Source: Leguminivora glycinivorella (Eukaryota; Arthropoda; Insecta; Lepidoptera; Tortricidae). Taken from it: a DNA stretch of 64,000 nt. Numbering within the stretch: the stretch's first letter is position 1; every line of letters starts with the position of its first letter. Both the position numbers and the translations under genes were made by a program. Under the pieces are notes generated by a model, which saw nothing but the letters and a program-made list of their open reading frames with translations, was not told the DNA's origin and made no database searches. The stretch lies in the NCBI RefSeq assembly GCF_023078275.1, contig NC_062985.1:372001-436000 (forward strand). Reading direction: 5' to 3'. Positions 1 to 11,469 of this stretch are shown here, piece by piece.

Positions 1-26
1 GTTGGAATTCGAAGGTTAGAATTTAA

Positions 27-534
27 GACGATACGATACAGGTCAATTCTCCATACAAACGCTCTCGACTATTTCCTCCCTGGTTTTTTAAGATAGAGCA
101 ATGATTTTTTCAACAGAGATTGTTATTATTTTTATCTGTGTCGGACCGTTTTGATTTTTTTGATATTCTGCTTTTTAAAGACTCTAGAGCCAACCAAAAA
201 TTTCCAAAAACGGCCTTTTTCGTTGTGGCGCAAAAAAGGTGTACTCAAGATTGGTAAAAAATAACCAAAAAAGCTAAACGGTCCGACATAGATTATTTCA
301 TTGTTATTTAGATTCTCAAATTTCGTTCCGATTGATAAAGTTTTGAAGGAGGAAAGAGTCGAGAGCGGAACTACGATTTTATAGATTTTTTTGAAATATT
401 TTTTGACTGAGTTGTTTGTAATGGACATTTTTTTTTTCGATAAATTTAGTTAATAACACTTGTATATTTAACTAAAATTCACAAGTTGAAAGGGGGGCTC
501 CTTTCCATTTTAGCATTTTCGCTACCGTATCCTC
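27..534 (+). mobile_element. TTAA-flanked MITE, family A copy 1
   Basis: TTAA at 23-26 and 535-538 flanks a 508-bp unit with ends GACGATACG and CGTATCCTC (inverted). Two more copies lie at 36850-37360 and 51554-52064. TTAA target duplication points to a piggyBac- or Kolobok-type transposase. The minus-strand open frame inside is not conserved as protein. Confidence 0.75.
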
Positions 535-567
535 TTAATGTGACACCACATCAGAATACATATTAGT

Positions 568-1043
568 CACAGACCAACCCCTATAGACATCCATTACAAG
601 ACGACTCGCGGTCGCCAGCCTTCCTAGTATTTGCACTGATATAAGCGCGGGCGCTCGCCGTGCCCGATCAGTAGCGACCAAGTAACAGACCCGAAAGCAG
701 CGCGTGTTTTTCGCAGTAAAAAAATTGAAAAAGGGTATTTTGATGTCTTAAAGATGTCCACCTGTAGTGTGAAATGGTGTGGAAAGGTAGCAAGAAGCTC
801 AAATTTAAAAACAGACGTCATTACATTCCACATAAAAGTCATATTTATAATTTATTCAGAGCCGGCATAGGTCAACTTACATTGGCCACTTACGCGTCAG
901 TAAAGGGACAGTCCCTTTCATCTGGCGCGACTGCCCGCCGTCCTTGAAACGGCCAATCACAGCGCGCTTAACACATTCCCCGCCCGCTCCTCGCACCCCT
1001 GGCACTGGTGACTCGTATCGCGAACAAAATATACAAGACTGCT
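568..1043 (+). mobile_element. Repeat B1, non-autonomous THAP-exon element
   Basis: This segment of about 475 bp recurs in inverted orientation at 54438-54920. It has a GC-rich leader, the THAP start exon at 754 and a GC-rich tail with CCAATCACAGCGCGC. It looks like a deletion derivative of a THAP-transposase element. Confidence 0.6.
754..840 (+). pseudogene. THAP-domain start exon inside repeat B1
   Basis: ATG 754 opens MSTCSVKWCGKVARSSNLKT, then DVITFH and two further codons before a degraded donor (AAAAGTCAT). C-x4-C plus ITFH is the THAP zinc-finger start, the same layout as the exon at 36285. The second copy of this repeat carries the same exon, reversed, at 54645-54728. The antisense strand is open for 72 codons, but that is a shadow. 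Confidence 0.6.
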
Positions 1044-1109
1044 ACTCTATAGGAGGTTCTCTGTGATATTAGTACAGTGATACTCAGGGTTCATAGTCAT
1101 AGGTCATCT

Positions 1110-1249
1110 GGCCCCGAAGCCGAAAGACATTTATGCGACGCCAAACGCAGAAATGCAATCTATCTCTATCGCTCTTGCATATTGTCGCGACAGAGCCAGA
1201 CTTCGTTTCTGCGGTGGTTGTCGCAGAAATGCCTTTCGGATACGGGGCC
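1110..1249. mobile_element. MITE family C copy 1
   Basis: Inverted ends GGCCCCGAAGCCGAAAGACA and GCCTTTCGGATACGGGGCC flank 140 bp with a CTATCTCTATCGCTC core. Relatives lie at 1798-1955, 9375-9533, 38375-38530 and 63862-63985. Confidence 0.6.
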
Positions 1250-1401
1250 AGTAATAGTAATACCACAGATCAAATAGGTAATACCACATAAGACGTTATA
1301 TGTAGCGGTGAACTGTTCAGCTAGTTTTCATTTAAGGTTTTTCAGCATTTTTACTTAGATAACCTTGTTAAAACTTTACAGCTCTAGCTCTATAAGGTAA
1401 T

Positions 1402-1629
1402 AACCACAAAATTAAAATTTTGAAAAACCCCCGACCGCGACATAGTAGACCGCTTTTCATGAAACGTGGCTAAGAACACTCCCGACTAACTCAGCTTTCA
1501 GACAAAAAACTAAATCTAAATCGGTTCATCCGTTAGGGAGCTACGATGCCACAGACAGACACACACACAGACAGACAGACAGACACGTCAAACTTATAAC
1601 ACCCCGTCGTTTTTGCGTCGGGGGTTAAA
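1402..1629 (-). repeat. Dispersed repeat D copy 1
   Basis: This is a 230-bp unit with CCGACCGCGA at one end, a (GACA)n tract, and ACCCCGTCGTTTTTGCGTCG at the other. Other copies are at 3450-3704, 11779-12013, 24160-24397, 49838-50068 and 53100-53338. No coding capacity; class unknown. Confidence 0.65.
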
Positions 1630-1797
1630 AACTCTGTACACAAAACATTGTATACACTCTTTTTCAGAACCTTTCAGAAAAATATGAGTAAAACTTTGTA
1701 TCAATAGCCCCACCATCGACCCCCTTCCTTGCGACCCACTTGCAAAGGTCAATGACCCGAAGGTCAGCTGATCAATGGCGTCATCCGTCACTTTCAG

Positions 1798-1955
1798 GCC
1801 CCGTAGCCGAATGGCATTTCTCCGACGCCAAACGAAAGCGATACGCCGCTGGCTCTGTCGCGCCAATACGCAAGCGCGATAGAGATAGATATCTACTAGC
1901 GCTTCGTTTCGTGAGCGTTTCGTGAGCGATTGTGCCATTCGGCTAGCCACCCAGG
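1798..1955. mobile_element. MITE family C copy 2
   Basis: GTAGCCGAATGGCATTTC and TGTGCCATTCGGCTAGCC form the inverted ends. The core resembles copies 1 and 4. Confidence 0.65.
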
Positions 1956-2045
1956 TCTTATGGATTTAGTGAGTTACCATTGTGTAAACGTTTGCTTTAC
2001 TGCCCTTACTTACGTAATATTCAAGTAGGGTTATGTGGGGGTAAA

Positions 2046-2489
2046 TACACGGTGTAATGTGAGGAAACCGAATAATTTTAACAGCGTATTCCTCATCTAG
2101 AAGAGTAAAATGTCATATAAACTTTTCTGGATTTTGCATACTTTCAGAGTTATAAGCATTAAAAAAATAACAATTACTTATTATTTCTCATAAGAAAGCG
2201 ATATTTTGATAGCGATGATGCCGTTATTGGACATAATCTAACTATCCTCGTTGATAGATGTCAAAAAGTAACTCATTGCAAAAAAAGTTTTTATTTTTAT
2301 TCAAAAAAAATATAAATTTTTATTTTAAGTACCAGTTTACAAATAATATTTACTTTTTATGTGAAATAAATACATCCAAAAAGCTAAAAAAAAACGCTTG
2401 ACGTCATTAACATTTTATCTTTATTTTCTTTTATTTTGCCCTCTGAAATACGTAGTTAAAATCTTTCGGTTCCCTCACGTTACACCGTA
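2046..2489. mobile_element. MITE family E copy 1
   Basis: TACACGGTGTAATGTGAGGA and CCTCACGTTACACCGTAT are inverted ends of a 444-bp AT-rich unit. The second copy, inverted, is 63398-63837 near the other end of the window. Confidence 0.65.
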
Positions 2490-2671
2490 TGATAATACAC
2501 GGGTAAAAATAAGATCGAACTAATGTATTTAGCATGAAATAATCCATACTAATATTAATATCTGGGCGACCGAGCTTCGCTCGGTTCTATTTTAATATAT
2601 CACGTCTTTAGATAAAAAAAAAACTCTTATAAATACAAAACAAAAAAAAAGACAAAAAACAAAAACTTAAT

Positions 2672-2765
2672 TTCTGGCCGGGATTCGAAACCCTGACACC
2701 TACGATCTATCTGCGTACATTAGACCGACCTCGTGCGACTGAGCTACGCGGAATCGATGCGCGCG
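2672..2765 (-). mobile_element. tRNA-derived SINE relic
   Basis: Read on the minus strand it has an A box TAGCTCAGTCG and a damaged B box (GGTTTCGAATCCC with an extra T). An A-rich tail lies at 2610-2670. No tRNA fold is intact. Confidence 0.45.
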
Positions 2766-2943
2766 CGGCGAAATTAAGGACCATATTTTACGTTTACAAA
2801 TGCGAAAGAAAAACTCAAGAAAACTCGAAAATTCGCGTTTTCCTGGATCTAAGGCTACGCTAGATCGATTTTTCACCCCCGAAAACCCCCACAAAACAAA
2901 TTTCAGCGAAATCGTTAGAGCGGTTTCCGAGATCGTCGGTATA

Positions 2944-2945
2944 TA

Positions 2946-2984
<39 letters not shown>

Positions 2985-2988
2985 ATAT
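2944..2988. repeat. (AAAT)n microsatellite
   Basis: About eleven uninterrupted TAAA steps. Confidence 0.9.
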
Positions 2989-3259
2989 ACAAGAATTGCT
3001 CGTTTAATAGTATAAGATAAACGGGAAAGTGTGTGTGTCTGTTTGTTGGTCCGTTTTTCACTTTTTTTTTCGTTTTAAGCTCCCGTGTTGGAACTTTGTT
3101 ATTTACGAGTTGGCCTATTGAGCTCGGTGCCAAGTAAGCGAGCTTTTTGGCTTGGAGGAAATTTCATAGTAATAGAGGCTTGGTCTGTGACGATTAATCC
3201 GTCTTCGACGTTGGACCTGCTGTACGGACATTTGGTGTAGAGCCCGCGCGCCAACCCTA

Positions 3260-3406
3260 ACGGCTCAGCCACGACAATGGTCTAAGCGCGACAGCGGTGA
3301 GCGGCGGCCATACATTAGAGCGAGACACAGCGATGGGACTTTTCATTCGCACGTATGGCTGCCGCTCACCGCTGTCACGCTTAGACCAATGGCGTGGCTG
3401 GGCTGT
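3260..3406. mobile_element. Palindromic MITE
   Basis: Arms of about 57 bp (3260-3316 and 3350-3406) share AGCGGTGAGCGGC and CTCAGCCACG with few mismatches. Single copy in the window. Confidence 0.6.
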
Positions 3407-3449
3407 AAGCAGCGTCGCCTCAGGAGTCTCAGGACACTTGTATTCATGA

Positions 3450-3704
3450 ACCCCCGACACAAAAACGACGAAGTTTGACGTGTCTGTCTGTCTGTCTGTC
3501 TGTCCATCTGTCTATCTGACTAACGACGGGGTGTTATACGTTTGACGTGTCTGTCTGTGGCATCGTAGCTCAGGAACGGATAGACCGATTTAGATTCATT
3601 TTTTTTTTGTCTGAAAGCTGAGTTAGTCGGGAGTGTTTTTAGCCATGTTTCATGAAAATCGGTCCACTATGTGGTCGGGGGTTTTTTCAAAATTTTAATT
3701 TAAC
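3450..3704 (+). repeat. Dispersed repeat D copy 2
   Basis: The same unit as 1402-1629 in plus orientation. The TTTGACGTGTCTGTCTG segment occurs twice, so this copy has a small internal duplication. Confidence 0.65.
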
Positions 3705-3706
3705 AT

Positions 3707-4660
3707 GCACGCCACACGTCCTGCCCCCCCCTAATATGAGCGTGCACTCAGGGCCTTTACACTGACGGTTTTGAGGTTATTTCATAATCAACTAAACGAA
3801 GGTCATCCCTACTGACATGTCAATAAACACTGCCATAGTTGTCATACCCTCATTCACACATATAAATAGCTCAACATACTTATATTTGCGTCTAACGAAA
3901 CCTGAAGCCAACCGCACCCCAAACAATTCTTCAACTAACCTTCACCGGCATCGCTTTTCCAACCGCATCAGTAACTTTGTTTTTACAAAATCGCACGGAA
4001 ATTAAAGGGCTTAAGTGTCATACAAAAGGTATATTTTTAAGCTGTTTTGGAGTCAGTGTATGTAGTTCTTTGGGCGAAGCCTCTGGCTGACACGTTGAAA
4101 AAAAGGTCAAATGCCACTTGGCGATTATACGGCTGAATAGAGCTGTGCCTTTTTATACCGGTATTTTGAAGGTGAAATGAACTTTATTGTTTGGAAACAG
4201 GGTGGGTTTAAGAATGTGACAGTGTAGAAATGTGGGTATGTTCGGTTGATTTGGCTTTTAGGGCGATGGAATTAGGTAATTATATTGGTAGTTTGTGCTA
4301 AATATTAGGTGTTAAAGAAGGAGCGGTATTTTAACTTTAAATTGTTTTCCAATATCATATACTTATGGCCAGTTGTATCAACCATGTGTTACAGACACCA
4401 CAGTTTGTGGAACTTCCCATAGAAAATTTAACGAACGCTTGTGTGTGACAGATGGTTTGTGGCAACCGGCCCTCATAGGTGGTACATTGCATGAAATCTA
4501 CAAACGAACATACGTCGCTTACTCTTTAAATGATAATACAAAATAACACAAATGCGATATATAAGTATTATTGACTGGTACTGTATACTATTTTTCTGTT
4601 CGACGGAGCCGGAAGGCGGTAACTTCGTTTAGCACTGCGGCCTGAAATTTTACGCTTTTC
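3707..4660. other. AT-rich stretch without recognised gene
   Basis: I see no exon with splice sites, no clear repeat and no RNA gene here. Short open frames are not protein-like. Confidence 0.4.
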
Positions 4661-5035
4661 GACAAAAAAACACATAATTTTTAATTCCGATCCGATATCG
4701 GAAGAAGGTTGTCAAAGGAAAATTGACAAATATGGCGTCTTTCAAATATATTTATGTAAAACTAGCTTATGCCCGCAGCTTCGCTCGCGTTAGAAAGAGA
4801 CTAAAAGTAGTTATCCATACTAATATTATAAATGGGAAAGTGTGTGTGTCTGTTTGTTTGTCCGTCTTTCACGGCAAAACGGAGCAACGAATTGACGTGA
4901 TTGTTTAAGTGGAGATAGTTGAAGGGATGGAGAGTGACATAGGCTACTTTTTGTCTCTTTGTAACGCGAGCGAAGCCGCTTGCAAAAGCTAGGATACGGT
5001 CCTATATCGGATCGGATAATGTGAAAATGCACTAA
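4661..5035. mobile_element. MITE family F copy 1, interrupted
   Basis: Ends carry CCGATCCGATATCGG and TATCGGATCGGATAATGTG. A family G element sits inside at 4761-4992. Better copies of F are at 16086-16475, 19845-19977, 34646-34752 and 58249-58385. Confidence 0.55.
4761..4992. repeat. Dispersed repeat G copy nested in MITE F1
   Basis: It starts ACTAGCTTATGCCCGCAGC and, in opposite orientation, ends AGCGAAGCCGCTTGC, with ATAATATTAGTATGGAT-type sequence between. It is therefore a G copy with a short inverted piece at its left end. Other copies are 11205-11402, 12790-12962, 45378-45554, 46964-47143 and 56309-56478. Confidence 0.55.
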
Positions 5036-5040
5036 GGCAG

Positions 5041-5720
5041 ACAATTTTGCCAAATAAACACAAAGAAAGAGTAATTTATCGAGCCCACTTTCCTTGAACG
5101 ATATCCGGGATTCAAACTTCGAACATTTCTCACAACTTGGATTTCTATAGAAATAAAAATTATGAGTTGCACCACAAAAGAACCTACGGCAAAATATTGG
5201 TTAAGTTGGAGAAAATGTATGTACACATATTATTATTGGATTATGTTGCTGATTTTATGCTTTGGTTCACATTGGATCCCATATCCCATGCATGAACCTA
5301 GTGTCTCAATGAAAATGCAAAGGATAATGTACTCGTATCGACCTCTATTATACATAATTAAAAAGTTAGATCACTGAATCTGAAACTGGTCTGGTGAATT
5401 TATGATCGTACGTCGAACTGATGTCTGCGAGTCCCTTTAATACCTCTGCCATACTATGCTCCTCGCGCTGCTCCTCATCTTGCCGCGATGTTGCCCTCTC
5501 CAGCCACACACTGCCCTACTCGCGCGATTATCGCACTAGGTTGTTGCCGGCGCTTTGACTTGCGCCAACAAAATAGAGAGCGAGGACGAGCATGACGAGT
5601 AGCGCGGCCACACTATGCCTCCGCCTGATCCTATTGCCCCTACTACTTCCCACACCATTTTATTGACTCAATTTTTGACACCACATCAGATGATATACCA
5701 TACTTATGTTTAAAAGGCAT
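5041..5720. other. No gene recognised; GC-rich imperfect inverted repeat at 5450-5625
   Basis: CTCCTCGCGCTGCTCCTCAT at 5459 is loosely mirrored by ATGACGAGTAGCGCG at 5589, suggesting an old MITE. At 5264-5310 a short match to the reverse of 5930-5975 is retroelement debris. Confidence 0.35.
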
Positions 5721-5721
5721 A

Positions 5722-5928
5722 TCTCGGACACTGGCGATCAAATATATGAAAGAGGTGCGTTCCTAGCAAACATTCTAAGCTCGTGTAGGTGAACGCGTGA
5801 GTGAGATATGACAGGTGGACTGTTCGCGTTTTTGACAGGCGGTAGCTGTGAGGTAACCGAGAGGGGATGGGCGGCACTTACTGTACGATAGTACGAGTAC
5901 TCTTTATTATACTGTGATTTAGGTGTAC
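5722..5928 (+). repeat. Dispersed repeat H copy 1
   Basis: Shares ACTGGCGATCAAATATATGA and GTGAGGTAACCGAGAGGG with 56761-56986 (same strand) and 46177-46402 (inverted). Confidence 0.6.
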
Positions 5929-5959
5929 CATATTAACCACTTGCATTGAGACACTAGGT

Positions 5960-6120
5960 TCATGTGATATGGGATTCAAGCTCGCACAAGTTTTTGTAAA
6001 GAAATCGGGTAGCGTCTGGATATCGCAACAGGTAGCCGAAGAGCTGACTTCCTTGATCCTTCCATAACGTATCAGCACTGAGATACAGCGAGAAAACGCC
6101 GCCAGCATCCTTGGCACTCC
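5960..6120 (-). pseudogene. Probable retroelement ORF C-terminal fragment
   Basis: On the minus strand one frame reads AKDAGGVFSLYLSADTLWKD, QGSQLFGYLLRYPDATRFLY, KNLCELES to TGA at 5960. The composition is protein-like, and a partial copy lies in opposite orientation near 5264. I think it is the tail of a retrotransposon ORF but cannot name the clade. Confidence 0.35.
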
Positions 6121-6485
6121 TCAAGGGCTTACTTTAGATAATAATATATTTATTACGATCTATGCTTAATTTACTTATATTTTCTTCATGTAAATAAATA
6201 AAAAGATTGTTTAACTAGTATAAACATGGTTTGCATATCTTCTAGCAGAAAAGTTACGTATTCCAATGAACACGGACACTTCAATTTAAATAAAAGCTTT
6301 TAATTTTCTAATGCAATGTTTTCTTTCTTTTCTTTTCACGAAGCCTCAGGTGGTAAAATAAAGAACATTTCTCACCCCTAATGGAAAATGAAAATTATTA
6401 TCCTCATAAACGGGAATAATAATATAAATCGACTTAAAGTGCCGTAAAGATAATTTGAGGGATAATTGTTTTCTTTAATTTTTTT
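6121..6485. other. AT-rich stretch, nothing recognised
   Basis: No exon, repeat copy or RNA gene identified. Confidence 0.4.
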
Positions 6486-6566
6486 TTTGTAGTACGAATA
6501 GGTAGACGTTTGACCATGATCACACCTGATGGTAAGTGATGATGCGGTCTACGGTGGAGCACGCAT
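6486..6566 (+). repeat. Dispersed repeat I, fragment
   Basis: ACACCTGATGGTAAGTGATG followed by a T-rich lead is a type I associate with lepidopteran LINE tails. Related pieces are 35095-35180, 50258-50310 and (inverted) 61893-61985. Confidence 0.45.
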
Positions 6567-6611
6567 ACCTATGAGATACCTAGTTACTCTTCCTTTAAAG
6601 AGACCTGCACG

Positions 6612-6690
6612 GGTAGCATGGTCGCGCGATAGACGATAAAATAGCAGGCCGTCCCTATCGCACTATTCGTAAGTGCGATAGGGATGCTGG
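6612..6690. mobile_element. MITE family J fragment
   Basis: ATGGTCGCGCGATAGACGAT and GGCCGTCCCTATCGCACTAT match the fuller palindromic copy at 61552-61640. A diverged copy lies at 44527-44626. Confidence 0.55.
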
Positions 6691-6714
6691 ATTGTACTTA
6701 TGCGGAAACACAGA

Positions 6715-7865
6715 CTTTTTTAACCGTCGCCTCATATCTCAAGAAGGACGGTTATCAAGTCGTCTGTATGTTTTTTTTTTTTTTTTATGTTTGTTCCTCG
6801 ATATCTCCGTCGTTCCTGGACCGATTTTGAAAATTTTTTTTTTGATTGAATGTATATACATACAGATTGGTCCCATTTTTCTCAGAACCCAGTTCTGATG
6901 ATGGGATCCTGGAGAAATCGAGGGAACTCCTCAAATCTGAAAGGCATACATATGGTGATTTTTGTGTTAATAAAGGAACAGCATGCATTTAGGTACGGAA
7001 CAGTGACATTTGGTGCAGTGGAACTGCTGATGATGGCCAGAACGGAACTCTTCAAATCTGAACGGCACGCTTATAGTGACTTGGGTATTTTTATACGAAC
7101 AGCATGCACTTTCGTACAGAACAGTGACATTTGGTGCAGTGGAATTTCTGATGATGGTCAGAACCGAACTCCTCAAATCTGAACGGCACGCTTATAGTGA
7201 CTTTGGTATTTTTATAAGAACAGCATGCACTTTCGTCCAGAACAGTGACATTTGGTGCAGTGGAACTGCTGATGATGGCCAGAACCAAACTCCTCAAATC
7301 TGAACGGCACGCTTATAGTGACTTTGCCATTTTTATAAGAACAGCATGCACTTTCGTCCAGAACAGTGACATTTGGTGCAGTGGAATTTCTGATGATGGT
7401 CAGAACCGAACTCCTCAAATCTGAACGGCACGCTTATAGTGACTTTGGTATTTTTATAAGAACATCATGCACTTTCGTTCAGAACAGTGACATTTGGTGC
7501 AGTGGAACTGCTGATGATGGCCAGAACCAAACTCCTCAAATCTGAACGGCACGCTTATAGTGACTTTGCCATTTTTATAAGAACAGCATGCACTTTCATC
7601 CAGAACAGTGACATTTGGTGCAGTGGAATTTCTGATGATGGTCAGAACCGAACTCCTCAAATCTGAACGGCATACTTATAGTGACTTTGGTATTTTTATA
7701 AGAACAGCATGCACTTTCGTCCAGAACAGTGACATTTGGTGCAGTGGAACTGCTGATGATGGCCAGAACCAAACTCCTCAAACCTGAACGGCACACTCAT
7801 AGTGACTTTGGTATTTTTGTAAGAAAAGCATGCATTTAAGTTCAGAACAGTGACATTTATTTAGT
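6715..7865 (+). mobile_element. Mobile unit carrying a 121-bp tandem array, copy 1
   Basis: A lead segment (AACCGTCGCCTCATATCTCA, then TGTTCCTCGATATCTCCGTC) and a common end (ACATTTATTTAGTTA) match the copy at 24098-25290. Between them this copy has eight 121-bp units and the other about four plus a SINE. It behaves like one dispersed element whose internal array changes in length. Confidence 0.6.
6893..7861 (+). repeat. 121-bp tandem array with a 242-bp alternating period
   Basis: Eight units recur at 121 bp, tracked by CAGCATGC at 6979, 7100, 7221, 7342, (7463 as CATCATGC), 7584, 7705 and 7826. From the second unit on, CTGCTGATGATGGCC and TTTCTGATGATGGTC alternate, so the repeating unit is a dimer. 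Open frames on both strands are a result of the periodicity. Confidence 0.85.
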
Positions 7866-8227
7866 TACTAGCTTTTACCCGCGGCTTCGCCCGCGTAATA
7901 AAAGTATTCATTAAGATTTTCATTTGGATCCGTAGGGACCGTAGGTTTCTCTGTAGGTATATTTATCTGCGATTATTTCGATTGCACATAATACTTTTGC
8001 TTGCAATGATTGTAGAAATATTGCACATCGACCACAGCGTAGGTAATTCTATATACGCTGGGGAAACCTTTATAAACATCCCACATAGCCCGTATTTCGA
8101 CACTATGATCGGTGGGTAAAAAGTACTTTTTTCTATTATCCCTTACAATTTTTTACATTTTGCTTATACTTGTCGCAAACGTAATCTTCAAGCAAGCAAA
8201 CAACGATCGTCTTAGAGCACATTGATT
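7866..8227. other. Repeat G fragment, then unassigned AT-rich DNA
   Basis: CTAGCTTTTACCCGCGGCTT at 7869 is the start of repeat G. The rest shows nothing recognisable. Confidence 0.4.
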
Positions 8228-8315
8228 GTAAGAGACCGCCGACCGATTATCCGTATCCCTCTAACGATACCCATATTATCCGTATCCGTATCGCTATCGC
8301 TAACGCTATCGCTAA
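8228..8315 (+). repeat. Degenerate CGTATC/CGCTAT hexamer cluster
   Basis: Steps such as ATTATCCGTATCC and CGCTATCGCTAACGCTATCG recur irregularly over about 85 bp, at the outer edge of the 8316 foldback. Confidence 0.5.
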
Positions 8316-10605
8316 TTATCGATACCTTTGGGTTCAATTGGCGTAAAGGACAAAATGCAGGTTTTCAGGAGAAGCAAAAAACAACTTTTTTTTTAGAAAA
8401 ATGTTTATATCTTTTTTGTTTTTTGACCTATATTTGTGACGTATATAGAAAAATATGTAGATTTTTAGTATCCTTCACCTAGTGTAGCAACCGTAGTGAT
8501 AAACTAAACGGTTTAGAAGTTAGATGGTTGTAAAGGACACGTCAAAATGCTATGGACGTCCTTTACACCCACGATTTTTTTGAACAATTAGAGTCGATAG
8601 GGTCGTAAATGACGGTCTTAGATGATTTTTATACAAATTCGGGGCGTAAATGTAACCGGAATGGTACAAATGGCAACTGTTTTTAGCTTAGTTTACAATT
8701 GAGAAACTTGAAAAATGTATCAAAACGTAGTTAATATGGCATAGAATAGCCACATTAGTGTTACAGTGTATATTTATCTAAATATTTAGCAAAGACAAAG
8801 AACAAGACTATTTTATATCCAGTTATGCAATAAAGAAACAACATTTGCTTAAAAACTATCTCATATTTTGGAAAGTTATTATTTTAGTACTCGCCGCTGT
8901 CTCAATAAGTTACGCATTCAGTATTTAATTCTAGCAGGGAAACGCTTTCGTAGTTTAAGTAAATATAAAAACACTAATGGTAATCACGTAAATCTTTAAT
9001 TAGCAACTGTGAATAGTAGACTATATTAATACGACAGTAATTTTAAGTCTAAAGTAGAAAGAAGTTCTAAGAATAACTAAGAGTTAAGTACTTATTTATA
9101 AACGCAAGTTAGGACGCGTATACAAACTGTAGTCAAGACTACCTACTATGTTGATTCATATTTTTAATAATTTTAAAACAGAAGATTGTTATTTAGTCTT
9201 AAACCTGTTAAATAAGAATAATCTTAATTATGAGTTCAATCCTAGAAATATTATAGTCAATGCTTTAAGTACCTGGGTACATAGCCAAGTCACCAAACGC
9301 TAACGCTCATTCGCTAGCGAAACGCACCTGTTATTGTCGCACTAAATGTTAGTATAGTCTACTGTTAAAGTTTACTGCCGGCGTAAGCTGAATGGCAATC
9401 ATCGAACCAGACGCCGACAAAAATGCAGTCTGGTGCAATACGCAAGAGCGATCTGAGCGATAAAGATATATACTTAGCTACGAAATAGATATTATCGTGA
9501 GCGTTTGTGCATTTGGGTACGTACCCTGATTACCATATTAATGTTTTTTTAATTACCTACATCTCGCCGCAGTATAATAATACTACGAAAGCGTTTCCCT
9601 GCTAGAATTAAAGACTGAATGCGTAACCTACTGACTATTCAGACAGCAGCGAATACTAAAAAATAACTTTGAATTTGTTGCCAAAGTATTAGATAGTTTT
9701 GAAGCAAATATTGTTTCTTTATTACAAAACTGGATATAAAATATTAGTCTTGTTCTTTTTTGTTGCTAAGATAGCTTAGATAAATAATACACTGCATTAA
9801 ACTAATGTAGCTATTCTATATTATATTAAGTACGTTTTGATACATTTTTCCAGTTTTTAATTGTAAACTTAGCACAACATTTGTACCATTTCGGTTACAA
9901 TTACGCCCCGACTTTGTATAAAAATCATCTAAGACCGTCATTTACGACCCTATCAAATCATGGGTGTAAAGGACGTTATAACATTTTGACGTGTCCTTTA
10001 CAACCATCTATCTTCTAAATCGTTTAGTTTATCACTACGGTTGCTACACTAGGTTAAAGATACTCGTAATCTGCATATTTTTTTATACACGTCACAAATA
10101 TAGGTCAAAAAAACAAAAAAAATGTGGTTTATCTTTGTTTTGGAAACCTGCATTATATGTCCTTTACGACAATTGAACCCAAAGATATCGATTACAGTTG
10201 CGGATAAAATATTTTTAGTGCTGGTCGTAAAGGACGAAGAACAAAAAAACTTGTCCTTTACGCCCAACTTTATCACACTACTATAGAAAGTGATCCTTAG
10301 AAAGTAAGGGCTTAAAGGACAACAATATATATCAAGGTGACTTACGACTATATTTTTATTTGTAGATTTCCTTTACGACACAAATAATAATTTATAATTA
10401 ATGACTTGATATTTACGCCCCTTCAGAAAAGCTATTTTTGCAAGTCCATAGTAGAAAATCTTGGTCGTAAAGGCAACTTTTTAAGAGATATCGAAATTTT
10501 AACTACACAGATCGATAGCGCTTGAAATTCTGAACAAAACTGTATATATAACTCATTTTCGCCAAAATGTCCTTTACGCCAATTGAACCCAGAGGTATCG
10601 ATATG
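8316..10605. mobile_element. Large foldback element with repeated GTAAAGGAC motifs
   Basis: The left arm 8316-8954 and right arm 9582-10193 are inverted copies at high identity, around a 627-bp spacer that contains a MITE C copy. The outer edge GATACCTTTGGGTTCAATTG reappears inverted at 10171-10193 and again at 10573-10603, so the true right end may be 10603. GTAAAGGAC or its complement occurs about a dozen times (for example 8345, 8532, 8565, 9967, 9996, 10158, 10228, 10253, 10571), a layout like subterminal transposase sites. Confidence 0.6.
9375..9533. mobile_element. MITE family C copy 3, diverged
   Basis: GTAAGCTGAATGGCAATC and GTGCATTTGGGTACGTACCC are the ends; ATACGCAAGAGCGAT is shared with copy 4. 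It lies in the foldback spacer. Confidence 0.5.
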
Positions 10606-10613
10606 TTTGCTGT

Positions 10614-11204
10614 AGTGTATATAATTATGTATATTTTAAGAGGCTACAAGAGCGAAACTGCTAAAATGGAAAGGAATTTGAGAATTTTAGTTAAATCCCC
10701 TAGACCTTAAAAGTAACCTACGTGTCAAATTTGAAATTTTTAACACCAGCGGTTTGGGCTGTGCGTTGATTCAAGTCAGTCAATCAGTCACTCAGGACTT
10801 TGCCGTTTCTACATATATATAGATTATTTTATTTGCCTATTTATTTTCTCTACGTCTAGATAAGCCTTCCAACTTTTAAACACTTCTCGTGTTGCCGACC
10901 TATCACTGGCCTCAAGCCAAAAAATTCTGCTGACTGGATCCTAACCTCCAAAACTATCTACACGAATCTCCATCTTACCCCATAGGAATAGGGAAGAAAG
11001 TGTGTAGATTATTATGAAGGTGAATATAAGGCTTCGTCAGGTGTTCTGCATTTCGTGAAGCAAATAAGGCTTTACGGGTATCGTGTGACTTGAGATGTTG
11101 GCGTTGGATTTCATTTTAAAGTACGTATAATAAAGTACGTAAGGCGTATTTAAGTGCCAATTACATTTCTTAATTTATTAATATTTTATATTTAAGTATA
11201 CATT
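10614..11204. other. No gene; repeat fragments
   Basis: 10640-10700 contains a piece of the family A right end (CTAAAATGGAAAGGA). TCAGTCAATCAGTCACTCAG at 10774 is part of another short repeat. Nothing else recognised. Confidence 0.4.
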
Positions 11205-11402
11205 AGCTTTTGGATGCGGCTTCGCTCGTGTTAAATTGGAAAATTGCTGAATGATCATACTAACTTCCACCCCCCATTTAACGGAAGTGGGGGCTCAGAG
11301 ACAAAAAGTAGCCTATGTCACTCTGGAGAGGAAGGGATGGATCCCTTCAAATATTTTGCTGTGAAAGACAGACAAACACAACTTTAATATTAAGTATGGA
11401 TA
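11205..11402 (+). repeat. Dispersed repeat G, diverged copy
   Basis: It runs from GATGCGGCTTCGCTCG to TTAATATTAAGTATGGAT, with a GGGGGTGGAAG-type insertion. Confidence 0.55.
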
Positions 11403-11469
11403 ATCGGTAGGTAGGATAAACAACCTGTTTATAAACTGTTTGTTATTAGTTTTTTAATTGCTTCAGAAG

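Noticed and set aside
624..842. 72-codon minus-strand frame, also present at 54640-54969
   Set aside because: It is antisense to the THAP start exon of repeat B; the THAP reading has the recognisable motif.
3257..3460. 67-codon minus-strand frame
   Set aside because: Falls in a palindromic MITE.
6850..7796. Overlapping 66-110-codon frames on both strands
   Set aside because: Produced by the 121-bp tandem array; no protein-like conservation.
6893..7861. Possible CRISPR-like array
   Set aside because: Units are 121 bp with no short repeat/unique spacer pattern, and the DNA is animal.
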